Shown piece by piece: positions 33,951-43,084 of a stretch of DNA of 64,000 nt. Source of the stretch: Bacteroidetes bacterium 43-93 (GTDB taxonomy: Bacteria > Bacteroidota > Bacteroidia > Chitinophagales > Chitinophagaceae); contig MKUO01000005.1 of assembly GCA_001897855.1 (NCBI GenBank), forward strand, positions 93,125-157,124. The letters are read 5' to 3'. The notes below the pieces were generated by a model, which saw nothing but the letters and a program-made list of their open reading frames with translations, was not told where the DNA came from and did no database searches. Position 1 is the stretch's first letter. Every line of letters begins with the position of its first letter. The translations under genes were made by a program, and so were the position numbers.

Positions 33951-36900
33951 ATGACCCAATTTAAGGATAAACGTATTACACGGAGCCTGGTTTATCTCGT
34001 AGTACCGATACTACTGAGTAACCAGGCTTCGGCTCAATTGACCATTAAGGAGCAGCCTGTAAACAGGTGGCTGAACATTGAGGAAGAGCAATTTCAGCAA
34101 GGGCAATATAAAGTAGCGGAGCAATCGGGTGCTATATATTTATCGCTGCAGGATATTGATCTGCACCATATAAATTATACGGCTGTAGATAAAGCTTCTT
34201 ACTATAAATCTGTTGCTGCTCTAAAGGCAGATGACAGCTTTAGTGTGGATAATGCTACAAGGTATTTGAACAGCACGGCGAATCCTGCATACAAGCAACG
34301 TACCGCGTACGCCATTGCCCAACATTACTTCAGGCAGAATGAATTTGCAAAGGCCATACAGTATTATGAAATGGCCGGTATCTATAACCTGAGTAACAGG
34401 GAAATAGCGGATGCTAAGTTTGAGCTTGCCTATTGCTATTTTAATATGAAGCGCTTCGACAAGGCGGAACCATTGCTGCAAGCCATCAAAGAAGTGGACG
34501 GTAAATATTATATGCCGGGTAACTATTACTACGGATTGCTAGCCTATAATCAGAACGATTATAAAAATGCGCTGCAAAGTTTTGAACGCATACAAAATGA
34601 GCCTCAGTACAAGGATATAGTACCATACTATATCGCGGAGATATATTACTTCATGGGGCAGCGTGACAGAGCATTGAGCGAAGCAAAAAGCCTATTGCAG
34701 AGGCCTGATAAATTGTACTATGATAATGAGCTGCATCTACTCGCAGCACAAGTCTTCTTTGAAAAACACCAGTACCGCGATGCCTTGCCCTATTTTGAAT
34801 ATTATTATCAGCATGTAGATCGTATCCGTAAAGAAGATCTCTATGAAATGGCTTATTGCTATTATGATGGCAAGGAGTGGAATAAGGCGATAGATAAATT
34901 TAAACAACTTAGCAATACCCAGGATTCACTTGCACAGACCGCAATGTATCTATTGGGCGATTGCTACCTGAAAACAGGCGATAAGAAGAGTGCAAGAAAT
35001 GCTTTTGGCATTTGTGCCGATATGCGATTTAATGACGGGCAAAGAGAAGCCGCCTTGCTGCTTGCTGCAAAGCTCTCTTACGAAATGGGTTATAATGATG
35101 AGGCCCTGGGACGGATCAATGATCTCTTAGCATCGTATCCTAATACAGAATACAGGGATGAAGCCAAGACCATCATGTCTGACCTTTTGATCAAGACCAA
35201 TAATTATGTTACTGCCTATGATGCGTTACAGGAAGTAACACATAAGAATGAAGCCTACGACAGGGTAATGCAAAAAGTAGCATTTGGCTATGCTATGCTG
35301 CAGCTGCAAAAAGGAGATTATGGAAAAGCGGAAGAATTATTAAATGAGAGCCTGATACATAGTGTGGATACACGCTATGAACTGGTGGCTGATTTCTGGA
35401 AGGGTGAACTGGCATATAAAATGCACCGATTTGATGATGCATTGATCTACACTGAGAAATTCATCAACAAATATTCGCAGGCAAGAAGGGTAGAAGAGCT
35501 GAGCCCGGCAGCAACATTGCAGAATGCATACATAAACATGGGTTATGCTGCCATGGAGCAAAAGGATTTCAAAGCGGCACAATCGTACTTCAATAAAGTG
35601 CAGTTGCAGCCAAGCGATTCTGCCACCGCTGTAAACGCGGTGCTGCGTGAAGCAGATGCTGTATTTATGCAAAAAGATTATAACCGGGCGATTACCCTGT
35701 ATGACCGGGTGATAGCTGTGAACGGGCCAGATGCGGATTATGCCAAATATCAAAAGGCACTGATACTGGGTGTACTGGGCAGGCGCGCTGAAGAGTCTGT
35801 TATCCTGAATTCCCTGATGAGCTCCAAATCTGGCTATGCGGCAAATGCACGTTACGAGCAAAGTCTCATTTATATAGAAGACGATAAGTATCAGCAGGCG
35901 ATCACAACGCTTCAGCCATTAACCGACGATAAAGGCGACCGCCGCCTGGCAGCAAAGGCCTGGATGAAATTAGGGTTTGCCTATCAGCAGATGAACAATG
36001 ATGACAAAGCGATCGAAGCATATAAGCACATAGTGGCGGAATATGCAGGTTCTGAAGAGAGAAATGGCGCATTGGATGCGTTGAAGAGCTTGTATATAGA
36101 GCATAACCAGCCTGACATGTATTCAGCTCTGTTGAAAGAAAATAATATTACGGGAGTAGATGACAACAGTCTTGATTCCGCCTATTACAGTGCGGCAGAA
36201 ACACAGTTTGCTGCCGGCAAGTGGGCCAATGCAAGGCAGGCATTTAATCAATACCTGGAAAAATATCCGAACGGAACCTTTGTGAACAAAGCCCATTTTT
36301 ACAAAGCAGAATCGGATATGCAGATGGGAGAGACCAAAGAAGCCCTGGCTGAATATAAAACCGTGCTGAATAGTAGCTGGAGTGATTTTACGGAGCGTAG
36401 TGCCGCGAAGGCTGCGAACATCGCCTATCAGCAAAAGAATTACGAAGAGGCACTGTCTTATTATGGTATTTTAAGAAGCTCGGCATTGGCAAAACAAAAC
36501 CTGCAGGAAGCTTACGCAGGTTTGATGCGCAGCAGTTATGAACTGAAGAAATACAGTGATGCTACCTCTTTTGCAGACACGCTAAGTACATTGCCGGACG
36601 TTGATGAGCAATTGACAAACGAAGCGCTGTTATACAAAGCAAGGGCATTGCAGGCAGATAGTAATATAGACGCTGCCATCAATATATATAAGCAGCTTGC
36701 TGGTAGCAAACGCTCTGCCATAGCTGCCGAGGCAGACTATTACATAGCACAGGGGCAGTACAAAGAGGCGAAGTATAAAGAAGCGGAAGAGACCATAAAC
36801 AATGCTATAAAACTAGCCGGCGGAGATGATAAAATGGTTGTGAAAAGCTATATGTTACTGGCGGATATATTGGTGGCAGAGAAAGACTTCTTTAATGCAA

Positions 36901-37022
36901 AAGCATTGCTGCAAAGTATTGTTCGCAACTCTAAAGTAGCCGAGGTGAAGCAACAGGCAAGCGATAAGCTAGCTGAAGTGAAAGCATTGGAAAACAAGAA
37001 TAGTAAACTGAAGCAAGACTAA
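33951..37022 (+). CDS. Large periplasmic TPR-repeat protein
   Basis: A 1023-residue exported protein. The signal peptide (about 1-28) ends NQASAQ. The rest is a long array of tetratricopeptide-like helical repeats, seen as recurrent A-x3-Y-x8-Y patterns such as AKAIQYYEMAGIY, ALQSFERIQ and AIEAYKHIVAEY. No enzyme motif is visible. TPR scaffolds of this kind bind partner proteins. It sits between a TonB-dependent receptor (13 bp upstream) and an outer-membrane barrel (4 bp downstream), so the three probably form one envelope complex (inference). Confidence 0.9.
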   Translation: MTQFKDKRITRSLVYLVVPILLSNQASAQLTIKEQPVNRWLNIEEEQFQQGQYKVAEQSGAIYLSLQDIDLHHINYTAVDKASYYKSVAALKADDSFSVDNATRYLNSTANPAYKQRTAYAIAQHYFRQNEFAKAIQYYEMAGIYNLSNREIADAKFELAYCYFNMKRFDKAEPLLQAIKEVDGKYYMPGNYYYGLLAYNQNDYKNALQSFERIQNEPQYKDIVPYYIAEIYYFMGQRDRALSEAKSLLQRPDKLYYDNELHLLAAQVFFEKHQYRDALPYFEYYYQHVDRIRKEDLYEMAYCYYDGKEWNKAIDKFKQLSNTQDSLAQTAMYLLGDCYLKTGDKKSARNAFGICADMRFNDGQREAALLLAAKLSYEMGYNDEALGRINDLLASYPNTEYRDEAKTIMSDLLIKTNNYVTAYDALQEVTHKNEAYDRVMQKVAFGYAMLQLQKGDYGKAEELLNESLIHSVDTRYELVADFWKGELAYKMHRFDDALIYTEKFINKYSQARRVEELSPAATLQNAYINMGYAAMEQKDFKAAQSYFNKVQLQPSDSATAVNAVLREADAVFMQKDYNRAITLYDRVIAVNGPDADYAKYQKALILGVLGRRAEESVILNSLMSSKSGYAANARYEQSLIYIEDDKYQQAITTLQPLTDDKGDRRLAAKAWMKLGFAYQQMNNDDKAIEAYKHIVAEYAGSEERNGALDALKSLYIEHNQPDMYSALLKENNITGVDDNSLDSAYYSAAETQFAAGKWANARQAFNQYLEKYPNGTFVNKAHFYKAESDMQMGETKEALAEYKTVLNSSWSDFTERSAAKAANIAYQQKNYEEALSYYGILRSSALAKQNLQEAYAGLMRSSYELKKYSDATSFADTLSTLPDVDEQLTNEALLYKARALQADSNIDAAINIYKQLAGSKRSAIAAEADYYIAQGQYKEAKYKEAEETINNAIKLAGGDDKMVVKSYMLLADILVAEKDFFNAKALLQSIVRNSKVAEVKQQASDKLAEVKALENKNSKLKQD

Positions 37023-37026
37023 GAGA

Positions 37027-38760
37027 ATGAAATTGAAAGTATCATATATAACTATCTTATTCCTGGGCCTTGCATTAAGTGTATCTGCCCAGCGAAGGAA
37101 GCATAAGAGCGTTAAACACTCTGCTACTCATACCGCACATAAAAAAGCACAGCCCAGGGCAACACATGTGGTGACTAAGAAGGGCAAAATAAAAACTAAA
37201 GGAAATGATGTGGCGGTAAAAGACAGTGCTACATTAAAAGGGGCTACCATAGAGATATTACAGTCTTACAAGCCTGAGGTGAAGTTGTCTGCTAAGCCTG
37301 AGGCAACGCCATCTTTGCCGCCCGTTGATATCAGTACGCCTGTTCAAACCTATAATGTACCTGCGCAAAGCATGTATTATACCTATAACTCTCTTCCGCT
37401 ACGCCCGTTAGCTCTTGGTAGGGATTCGATAGAAAGAGGTTATGAAAATTATATAAAAGTTGGAGGAGGTAATCTATCCACCATTTTATTAGATGCGGGC
37501 TTTGCAGGGTTGCACGGTTCCAATTACGAGACTGCCATACAAGTTCATCATTTATCGCAGGCAGGTAATACATTAGCGCAAAAGACTGCACTGACAAGCA
37601 TAGACGCAGAAGGAACATTGCATACTGCAAAGAATGATCTGCACGCCGCTATTACCGGTTACAGAAACTTGTATAATCTATATGGTTTCGAGCTGCCGGC
37701 CAACGCTGTGTCTAAAGTTTATTCGGGCTTTAAAATAGGTGTGGATCTTACACCGTCAGCTTCGCAACGAAAAGCGTTTTCCTATCATCCCAAAATAGGC
37801 TTCGGATTGCATAATGATAACTACGGATCGTCTGAAAAGATGCTATCAGTAGAGCTGCCGTTTACTTATAAACAGTCGGACGACCTGAATTTTTACTGTG
37901 CCGTTAATGGCGTGTACGATGTTTTAAGCAGAACAGCTATGAACAACGTAGAGAGTAATATGTTGCAGATAGCGCCCGGTGTAGAATATAAAAGTGGTTC
38001 ATTTAGCAGTAAAATTGGGTTATCTCCCACTGTTGGCGCTACTAATGTTTACTTATTGCCGGATATAGATGCCAGGTATACTATAAAAAATACCCAACTC
38101 TCCATCTTTGCAGGCTGGAAAGGCGTGCTCAACAGAAATAACTATGAATCGTTAAGTACCTGGAACCCATACGTTTATTTCCGTTATAGCTTACAGCAAA
38201 CACATGCTAACGAAATATTTGGCGGCGTTCAAACGAATATTGGGAATCACCTGGCTTTGAGCGGCAGGGTAAGCTACTGGCTGTATGATAACATGCTGAT
38301 GTTTGTAAATGATACAACCTATAGTAAAAAAGATATGCTGCCTGTATATGATAAAGTGAATGCAATGACATTGACTGCGTCTGTAAGATACCATATAGGG
38401 AATGTACTGGCCGTTGATGTTAGCGGTACTTATACGGCATTTGATCCTGAACATTTTAAACATGCTTGGCAGGAACCTGGTGTAAGGTTTAACGCAGGCC
38501 TTATGGTTCGCCCGATACCTCAACTGACGGTAACAGGCTATTTGTCTGTTATGGACGAGTTGTATGCATTGGATAATGGAGGACGAAGCGTAAAGATGGA
38601 CGGAGCTTTTGACCTTGGTGGAAGCGCTGAATATAATTTTATACCCAGGTTATCTGCATTTATACAGATCAATAACATACTTAATAATCATTATGAGCGC
38701 TGGTATGGCTACCAGGCCTATGGTTTTAATATATTTGGCGGTATCAGGTTCAAATTTTAA
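37027..38760 (+). CDS. Outer-membrane beta-barrel protein, TonB-receptor-like
   Basis: A 577-residue exported protein with a signal peptide (about 1-21, ending SVSAQ), a Lys/His-rich linker (about 22-60: RRKHKSVKHS, KKGKIKTK), a Pro-rich segment (SLPPVDISTP) and a beta barrel that ends in the aromatic GGIRFKF. No plug domain is visible, so it is not a complete TonB-dependent receptor. It follows the TPR gene by four bases. The basic linker may contact peptidoglycan or nucleic acid, but this is only a guess. Confidence 0.82.
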   Translation: MKLKVSYITILFLGLALSVSAQRRKHKSVKHSATHTAHKKAQPRATHVVTKKGKIKTKGNDVAVKDSATLKGATIEILQSYKPEVKLSAKPEATPSLPPVDISTPVQTYNVPAQSMYYTYNSLPLRPLALGRDSIERGYENYIKVGGGNLSTILLDAGFAGLHGSNYETAIQVHHLSQAGNTLAQKTALTSIDAEGTLHTAKNDLHAAITGYRNLYNLYGFELPANAVSKVYSGFKIGVDLTPSASQRKAFSYHPKIGFGLHNDNYGSSEKMLSVELPFTYKQSDDLNFYCAVNGVYDVLSRTAMNNVESNMLQIAPGVEYKSGSFSSKIGLSPTVGATNVYLLPDIDARYTIKNTQLSIFAGWKGVLNRNNYESLSTWNPYVYFRYSLQQTHANEIFGGVQTNIGNHLALSGRVSYWLYDNMLMFVNDTTYSKKDMLPVYDKVNAMTLTASVRYHIGNVLAVDVSGTYTAFDPEHFKHAWQEPGVRFNAGLMVRPIPQLTVTGYLSVMDELYALDNGGRSVKMDGAFDLGGSAEYNFIPRLSAFIQINNILNNHYERWYGYQAYGFNIFGGIRFKF

Positions 38761-38822
38761 AATCCGGCCCATTAGCTAAATTTAGCTGTATTGATTATTT
38801 TACACCCGATTTACGGATATAG

Positions 38823-39767
38823 ATGGATGTAGCGAAATATATAGGACTTTTTTTATTGAAGAACGGCACCTGTTATATACACGGGCTGGGCAATCTTGAA
38901 TACCGCCGTATACCAGCAGGTTATGAAAGCGGTAAGCTAATGCCTCCTTCTCATGAGATAGCTGTTGTGGCCGCAAGTACTATTGATGATTCGCTATCCA
39001 ACTTTATTGCTACCAACGAGCAGATAAGTATTTCCAAAGCAACGCAGGCGGTTAAAGATTTTAGCACCGCGGCACGCGCGGATCTGGAGCTAGGTCGCAC
39101 CGTGGAGATCCCATCCCTGGGAGTATTGCAGGAAGTTAACGGGAAACTGATTTTTGATACCTACACATATCTTAAAAATACAGGGGCACCTATTACAGCA
39201 GAGAAAGGAATGCCCAAGCGCCATAGCGAAGCGAGAAGCAGCAAACCGGAGCCGCAGGTGAACATGCCTCAACCGGAGCGTCCTGCACCTGATTATTCCT
39301 ATGACTATCCTGAGCCGGAAAAAAGCAAGGGAATGGGCTGGGGCCGTATTGCACTATTTGTGTTTATCTTGTTAGCTATAATCGGTGGAATTGGCTTTGT
39401 TTTAAAGAATATGACCAAGCCCGGTGACCGTTCAGAAATGCCGGCTACCAGTGCAAAATTGCCAAAAGCAGATACCGTCGCGTCTCAAATGCCCATAGAT
39501 ACAACTACCGAAAATATTTCCCCGGCGATAACAGATAGTATGGGCCGTATACAGTTTAAACTGATATTGAATACTTATTCCACACGCAAAAAGGCGGAGA
39601 AGAGGTATAATCAACTTACCAGCTATGGCAATACGGTGGAGTTGAAAGCAGAAGATTCTAATACCTATTATATACTTATGGATATACATGCACCGGCAGC
39701 AGATACGGCACATGTGATAGATTCGTTAAGAGCTAAGTTTAACCCTAACGGGGTATATGTTTACTAA
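38823..39767 (+). CDS. HU-CCDC81-like and SPOR domain membrane protein
   Basis: A 314-residue protein. The N-terminal part (about 1-115) matches the two HU-like domains of the CCDC81 type found in Bacteroidota. A Pro-rich spacer (about 140-168) is followed by one transmembrane helix (about 175-194, RIALFVFILLAIIGGIGFVL). The C-terminal part (about 242-314) is a SPOR-like domain, FKLILNTYSTRKKAEKRYNQL. SPOR domains bind denuded peptidoglycan at division sites, so the protein likely links cytoplasm and septal wall. Its stop lies three bases from convergent purD. Confidence 0.87.
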   Translation: MDVAKYIGLFLLKNGTCYIHGLGNLEYRRIPAGYESGKLMPPSHEIAVVAASTIDDSLSNFIATNEQISISKATQAVKDFSTAARADLELGRTVEIPSLGVLQEVNGKLIFDTYTYLKNTGAPITAEKGMPKRHSEARSSKPEPQVNMPQPERPAPDYSYDYPEPEKSKGMGWGRIALFVFILLAIIGGIGFVLKNMTKPGDRSEMPATSAKLPKADTVASQMPIDTTTENISPAITDSMGRIQFKLILNTYSTRKKAEKRYNQLTSYGNTVELKAEDSNTYYILMDIHAPAADTAHVIDSLRAKFNPNGVYVY

Positions 39768-39770
39768 TCT

Positions 39771-41054
39771 TTAGCGGAATTCGTAACCGATATCCCTGCG
39801 ATAGTATTTTCCTTCGTAGTTAATTTTATTGGCGTTTTCGTAAGAGGCCTGCAATGCTTCTTCTATATTGTTGCCGTAAGACGTAATAGCTAATACGCGT
39901 CCACCGTTGGTAACAACCTGACCATCTTTCACCACAGTACCTGCATGAAATAACATGCTGTTCTTAGATTGATCGAGGCCGGTCATAACCCGCCCTTTAG
40001 GATAAGCGTTGGGATAACCTTCTGAAACCAGCATTACCGTGCAAGCCGCACGGGGATCGTGCTGTATAGTCACCTCATTCAGTTTACCCTCGTCCATTTT
40101 CAATATCAGCTCAACCAGGTCGTTTTCCAGCCTTGGCATTACTACTTCCGTTTCAGGATCGCCCATACGGCAGTTGTATTCTATAACATAAGGTTCATCA
40201 TTTACCTTGATCAATCCGAAGAAAATGAAACCCTGGTAGATGATCTTTTCTTCAGCGAGTCCTTTTACAGTTGGGGTAATGATGCGATCGATCACTTTTT
40301 GCATGAATGCTCCCTCTGCAAATGGTACAGGGGATACCGCACCCATACCACCCGTATTCGGGCCTTTGTCACCTTCGCCTATTCTTTTATAATCCTTTGC
40401 TTCCGGCAGGCGTACATAATTGATACCATCTGTAAACGCAAATACAGACAGCTCTATACCATCGAGAAATTGTTCTATTACAACTTTTTTACTAGCATCA
40501 CCAAATTGCGCTTCGCGGATCATAGAGTGGAAAGTCTCAATCGCTTCCTCATGAGTTTGGGCTATAACAACGCCCTTACCAGCAGCCAGTCCATCAGCTT
40601 TCAAAACTATAGGTAGCGCATGGTCTTTCAGATATTGAATGCCCTCTTCGAAATTCGCATCTGTAAATTCCCTGTATGCAGCGGTAGGGATATTGTGGCG
40701 TTGCATGAACTTTTTAGAAAAAGCCTTACTGCCTTCTAACTGTGCACCTTCTTTGGAAGGCCCAGCAACGATAATGTGTTTTAATTCATCGTCCCCCTTA
40801 AAAAAATCATAGATGCCCGCCACTAAAGGATCTTCGGGGCCTGGCAGTAATATGTCTATCCTATATTCAATACATGCTTTTTTAATGGATTCGAAATCTG
40901 TAACCGCAATATTCAGGTTAGTACCATACTGCATGCTGCCGGCATTGCCGGGTGCTATGTACAGCTCTTTGCACAGTTTACTTTGGCGCAATTTCCATGC
41001 GATGGCATTTTCACGGCCACCTGATCCTAAAAGCAGTATATTATAAGACGACAT
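39771..41054 (-). CDS. purD: Phosphoribosylamine-glycine ligase
   Basis: A 427-residue ATP-grasp enzyme of purine synthesis. Family marks are LLGSGGRENAIAWKL (residues 6-20), the ATP-grasp stretch VLKADGLAAGKGVVIA, and NTGGMGAVSP with the metal region EYNCRMGDPETEVVMPRL. It joins glycine to phosphoribosylamine in the cytoplasm. Length is normal. An exact TACTTTTG -7 element (plus 41071-41078) lies 16 bases upstream on its strand. It is convergent with the SPOR gene and divergent from a POT transporter. Confidence 0.96.
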   Translation of the reverse strand: MSSYNILLLGSGGRENAIAWKLRQSKLCKELYIAPGNAGSMQYGTNLNIAVTDFESIKKACIEYRIDILLPGPEDPLVAGIYDFFKGDDELKHIIVAGPSKEGAQLEGSKAFSKKFMQRHNIPTAAYREFTDANFEEGIQYLKDHALPIVLKADGLAAGKGVVIAQTHEEAIETFHSMIREAQFGDASKKVVIEQFLDGIELSVFAFTDGINYVRLPEAKDYKRIGEGDKGPNTGGMGAVSPVPFAEGAFMQKVIDRIITPTVKGLAEEKIIYQGFIFFGLIKVNDEPYVIEYNCRMGDPETEVVMPRLENDLVELILKMDEGKLNEVTIQHDPRAACTVMLVSEGYPNAYPKGRVMTGLDQSKNSMLFHAGTVVKDGQVVTNGGRVLAITSYGNNIEEALQASYENANKINYEGKYYRRDIGYEFR

Positions 41055-41070
41055 ATTGTAATTCTTGCGG

Positions 41071-41078
41071 CAAAAGTA
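41071..41078 (-). promoter_or_regulatory. -7 element TACTTTTG for purD
   Basis: The plus strand reads CAAAAGTA; on the minus strand this is an exact TAnnTTTG, 16 bases before the purD ATG. No PurR-like site is recognised. On the other strand, TTTTG (41177-41181), 17 bases and TATCTTTC (41199-41206) is a near-match promoter for the POT transporter. Confidence 0.5.
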
Positions 41079-41236
41079 TTTAATAGAATTGGTTTCTATG
41101 GTATAAATATGAAATAACGGATGTGGATAAATACCTTGAAAATACCTCTAACAGAGGTATTTTAGGGTACACGGTCTTTTGAACTTCACAAATTTTATTA
41201 TCTTTCGTCATTCAATTTTTTACTTAACAATTTTCT

Positions 41237-42967
41237 ATGTCGCAAACGCATACAGACCAGGTTGCAGGTGCAACTATTGATCAGCCTATAGAAGTGGAGG
41301 CGCATCCTAAGAAGGGACACCCTAAAGGATTATGGGTACTGTTTGGAACGGAAATGTGGGAACGTTTCAACTTTTACGGGATGAGGGCTTTGCTGACCCT
41401 GTTTCTTGTGAACTCTTTATTAATGAAAGAAGGGGATGTGTCACTTATATATGGTGCATTTCTTGGTTTGTGTTACCTGACGCCTATGCTTGGTGGTTTT
41501 ATAGCCGATAGGTTTTTGGGCAACAGGAATTGTATTTTGCTTGGCGGTTCATTGATGGCTATCGGTCAGTTTTTACTTTTTATAAGTGCCAGCATCTTTG
41601 GCGATAACCTAGGCACGGCCACTACACTAATGTGGACTGCATTAGGTGTGATCGTTTTTGGTAACGGTTTCTTTAAGCCTAACATATCAAGCATGGTGGG
41701 CAGCCTGTATCCTAAGCAGGAGAAAAGCAAACTGGATACTGCCTTTACCATATTCTATATGGGTATCAATATAGGTGCGTTCCTTGGCCAGTTTATATGC
41801 CCTATCATAGGTGACGTTAAAGATGCCAATGGCATTCGCGATATTCATGCATTCAAATGGGGATTCCTGGCGGCATCTATAGCTATGATGCTGGGTACAT
41901 TGATATTCCTCTTCCTGAAGAATAAATATGTGGTAACGCCTGAAGGAAGGCCGATAGGTGGACTACCGTCTAAAAACTCAGCTGCAGATTATGAAGAAGG
42001 TGAGTCATCTAAAGCACACTTCTCAAGCAAATCACTGGGATTGGCAGGCGTTGGATTCATTGCATTGTGGTGTGTGTTTTTCTTCGTGGTTGGTCAGAAT
42101 GTTGTTTATTCATTCATTTATGCAAGCGGTATCACACTGGCAGGTTTGATCCTTTCAGATAAGTCACTGACTAAGATAGAAACACAAAGGATCCTGGTTA
42201 TTTACATTGTTTCTTTCTTTGTAATATTTTTCTGGGCAGCTTTCGAACAGGCAGGATCTTCCCTGACGTTTATCGCAGACAACCAAACAGACAGAAACTT
42301 CTTCGGTGTTCAGATACCACCTTCAATGGTGCAGATATTTAATGGTTTGTTCGTTATTATCCTGGCGGTGCCGTTTAGCTTACTGTGGGATAAATTAAGA
42401 AGCAAAGGGGCAGAGCCTATTTCACCAATGAAGCAGGCATTTGGTCTCGCATTGATAGCATTGAGTTATTTTATCATTGCACACAACGTAAAAGATCTGG
42501 GTAATACGGGTTTGCTGGGTGTTAAATGGCTGATATTGTTGTACTTGATACAAACATGCGGTGAGTTATGCTTATCACCTATTGGCTTGTCGCTTGTATC
42601 TAAATTGTCTCCTAAACGTTTTGCTTCACTGCTGTATGGCGTATTCTTCCTGTCTAACGCTTCGGGTTATGCATTGGCGGGTACATTAGGTTCTATCTTA
42701 CCTCCGACAGGGGATAAGTTTGAAAAGGCTAAATCTTTAGGTATTGACCTGCAGGGTGTGCTTGATAAAACTATTACACCGACAGCAGACCAATTGAAAT
42801 TATTGGCAGATAATAAGATCGTTGATCATTACCCGGTATTTGCGGGTTATACCATACATAGCCTGTACGAGTTCTTTATGGTATTCGTGGTATTGTGTGG
42901 TATTGCATCTGTAGTACTGTTTGCAATAACACCGAGGCTGAAGAAGATGATGCATGGTGTTAGATAA
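41237..42967 (+). CDS. POT family peptide MFS transporter
   Basis: A 576-residue proton-dependent oligopeptide transporter. The POT signatures are ELWERFNFYGMR-like (EMWERFNFYGMRALL, about residues 38-52), GGFIADRFLGNRN (about 82-94) and FTIFYMGINIGAF. About fourteen hydrophobic segments fit the family. An insertion near residues 235-265 and a larger loop near 495-535 are seen. It imports di- or tripeptides with protons across the inner membrane. A second POT gene follows 117 bp downstream after a terminator, so the two are separate units. Confidence 0.93.
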   Translation: MSQTHTDQVAGATIDQPIEVEAHPKKGHPKGLWVLFGTEMWERFNFYGMRALLTLFLVNSLLMKEGDVSLIYGAFLGLCYLTPMLGGFIADRFLGNRNCILLGGSLMAIGQFLLFISASIFGDNLGTATTLMWTALGVIVFGNGFFKPNISSMVGSLYPKQEKSKLDTAFTIFYMGINIGAFLGQFICPIIGDVKDANGIRDIHAFKWGFLAASIAMMLGTLIFLFLKNKYVVTPEGRPIGGLPSKNSAADYEEGESSKAHFSSKSLGLAGVGFIALWCVFFFVVGQNVVYSFIYASGITLAGLILSDKSLTKIETQRILVIYIVSFFVIFFWAAFEQAGSSLTFIADNQTDRNFFGVQIPPSMVQIFNGLFVIILAVPFSLLWDKLRSKGAEPISPMKQAFGLALIALSYFIIAHNVKDLGNTGLLGVKWLILLYLIQTCGELCLSPIGLSLVSKLSPKRFASLLYGVFFLSNASGYALAGTLGSILPPTGDKFEKAKSLGIDLQGVLDKTITPTADQLKLLADNKIVDHYPVFAGYTIHSLYEFFMVFVVLCGIASVVLFAITPRLKKMMHGVR

Positions 42968-42984
42968 TAAATCAATAATGTTTT

Positions 42985-43014
42985 TAACGGCCCCGCTTTG
43001 AAGTGGGGCCGTTA
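42985..43014 (+). terminator. Strong intrinsic terminator after the first POT gene
   Basis: TAACGGCCCC (42985-42994) pairs with GGGGCCGTTA (43005-43014) around GCTTTGAAGT, followed by a TTTTTT run. The perfect 10-bp, GC-rich stem makes this one of the clearest terminators of the window. Confidence 0.9.
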
Positions 43015-43084
43015 TTTTTTGGGGGAGAAAAAGAGGTAATCAGAATAAAAGATTATTTTGCCAGCTTATAATTAATAATCCATT

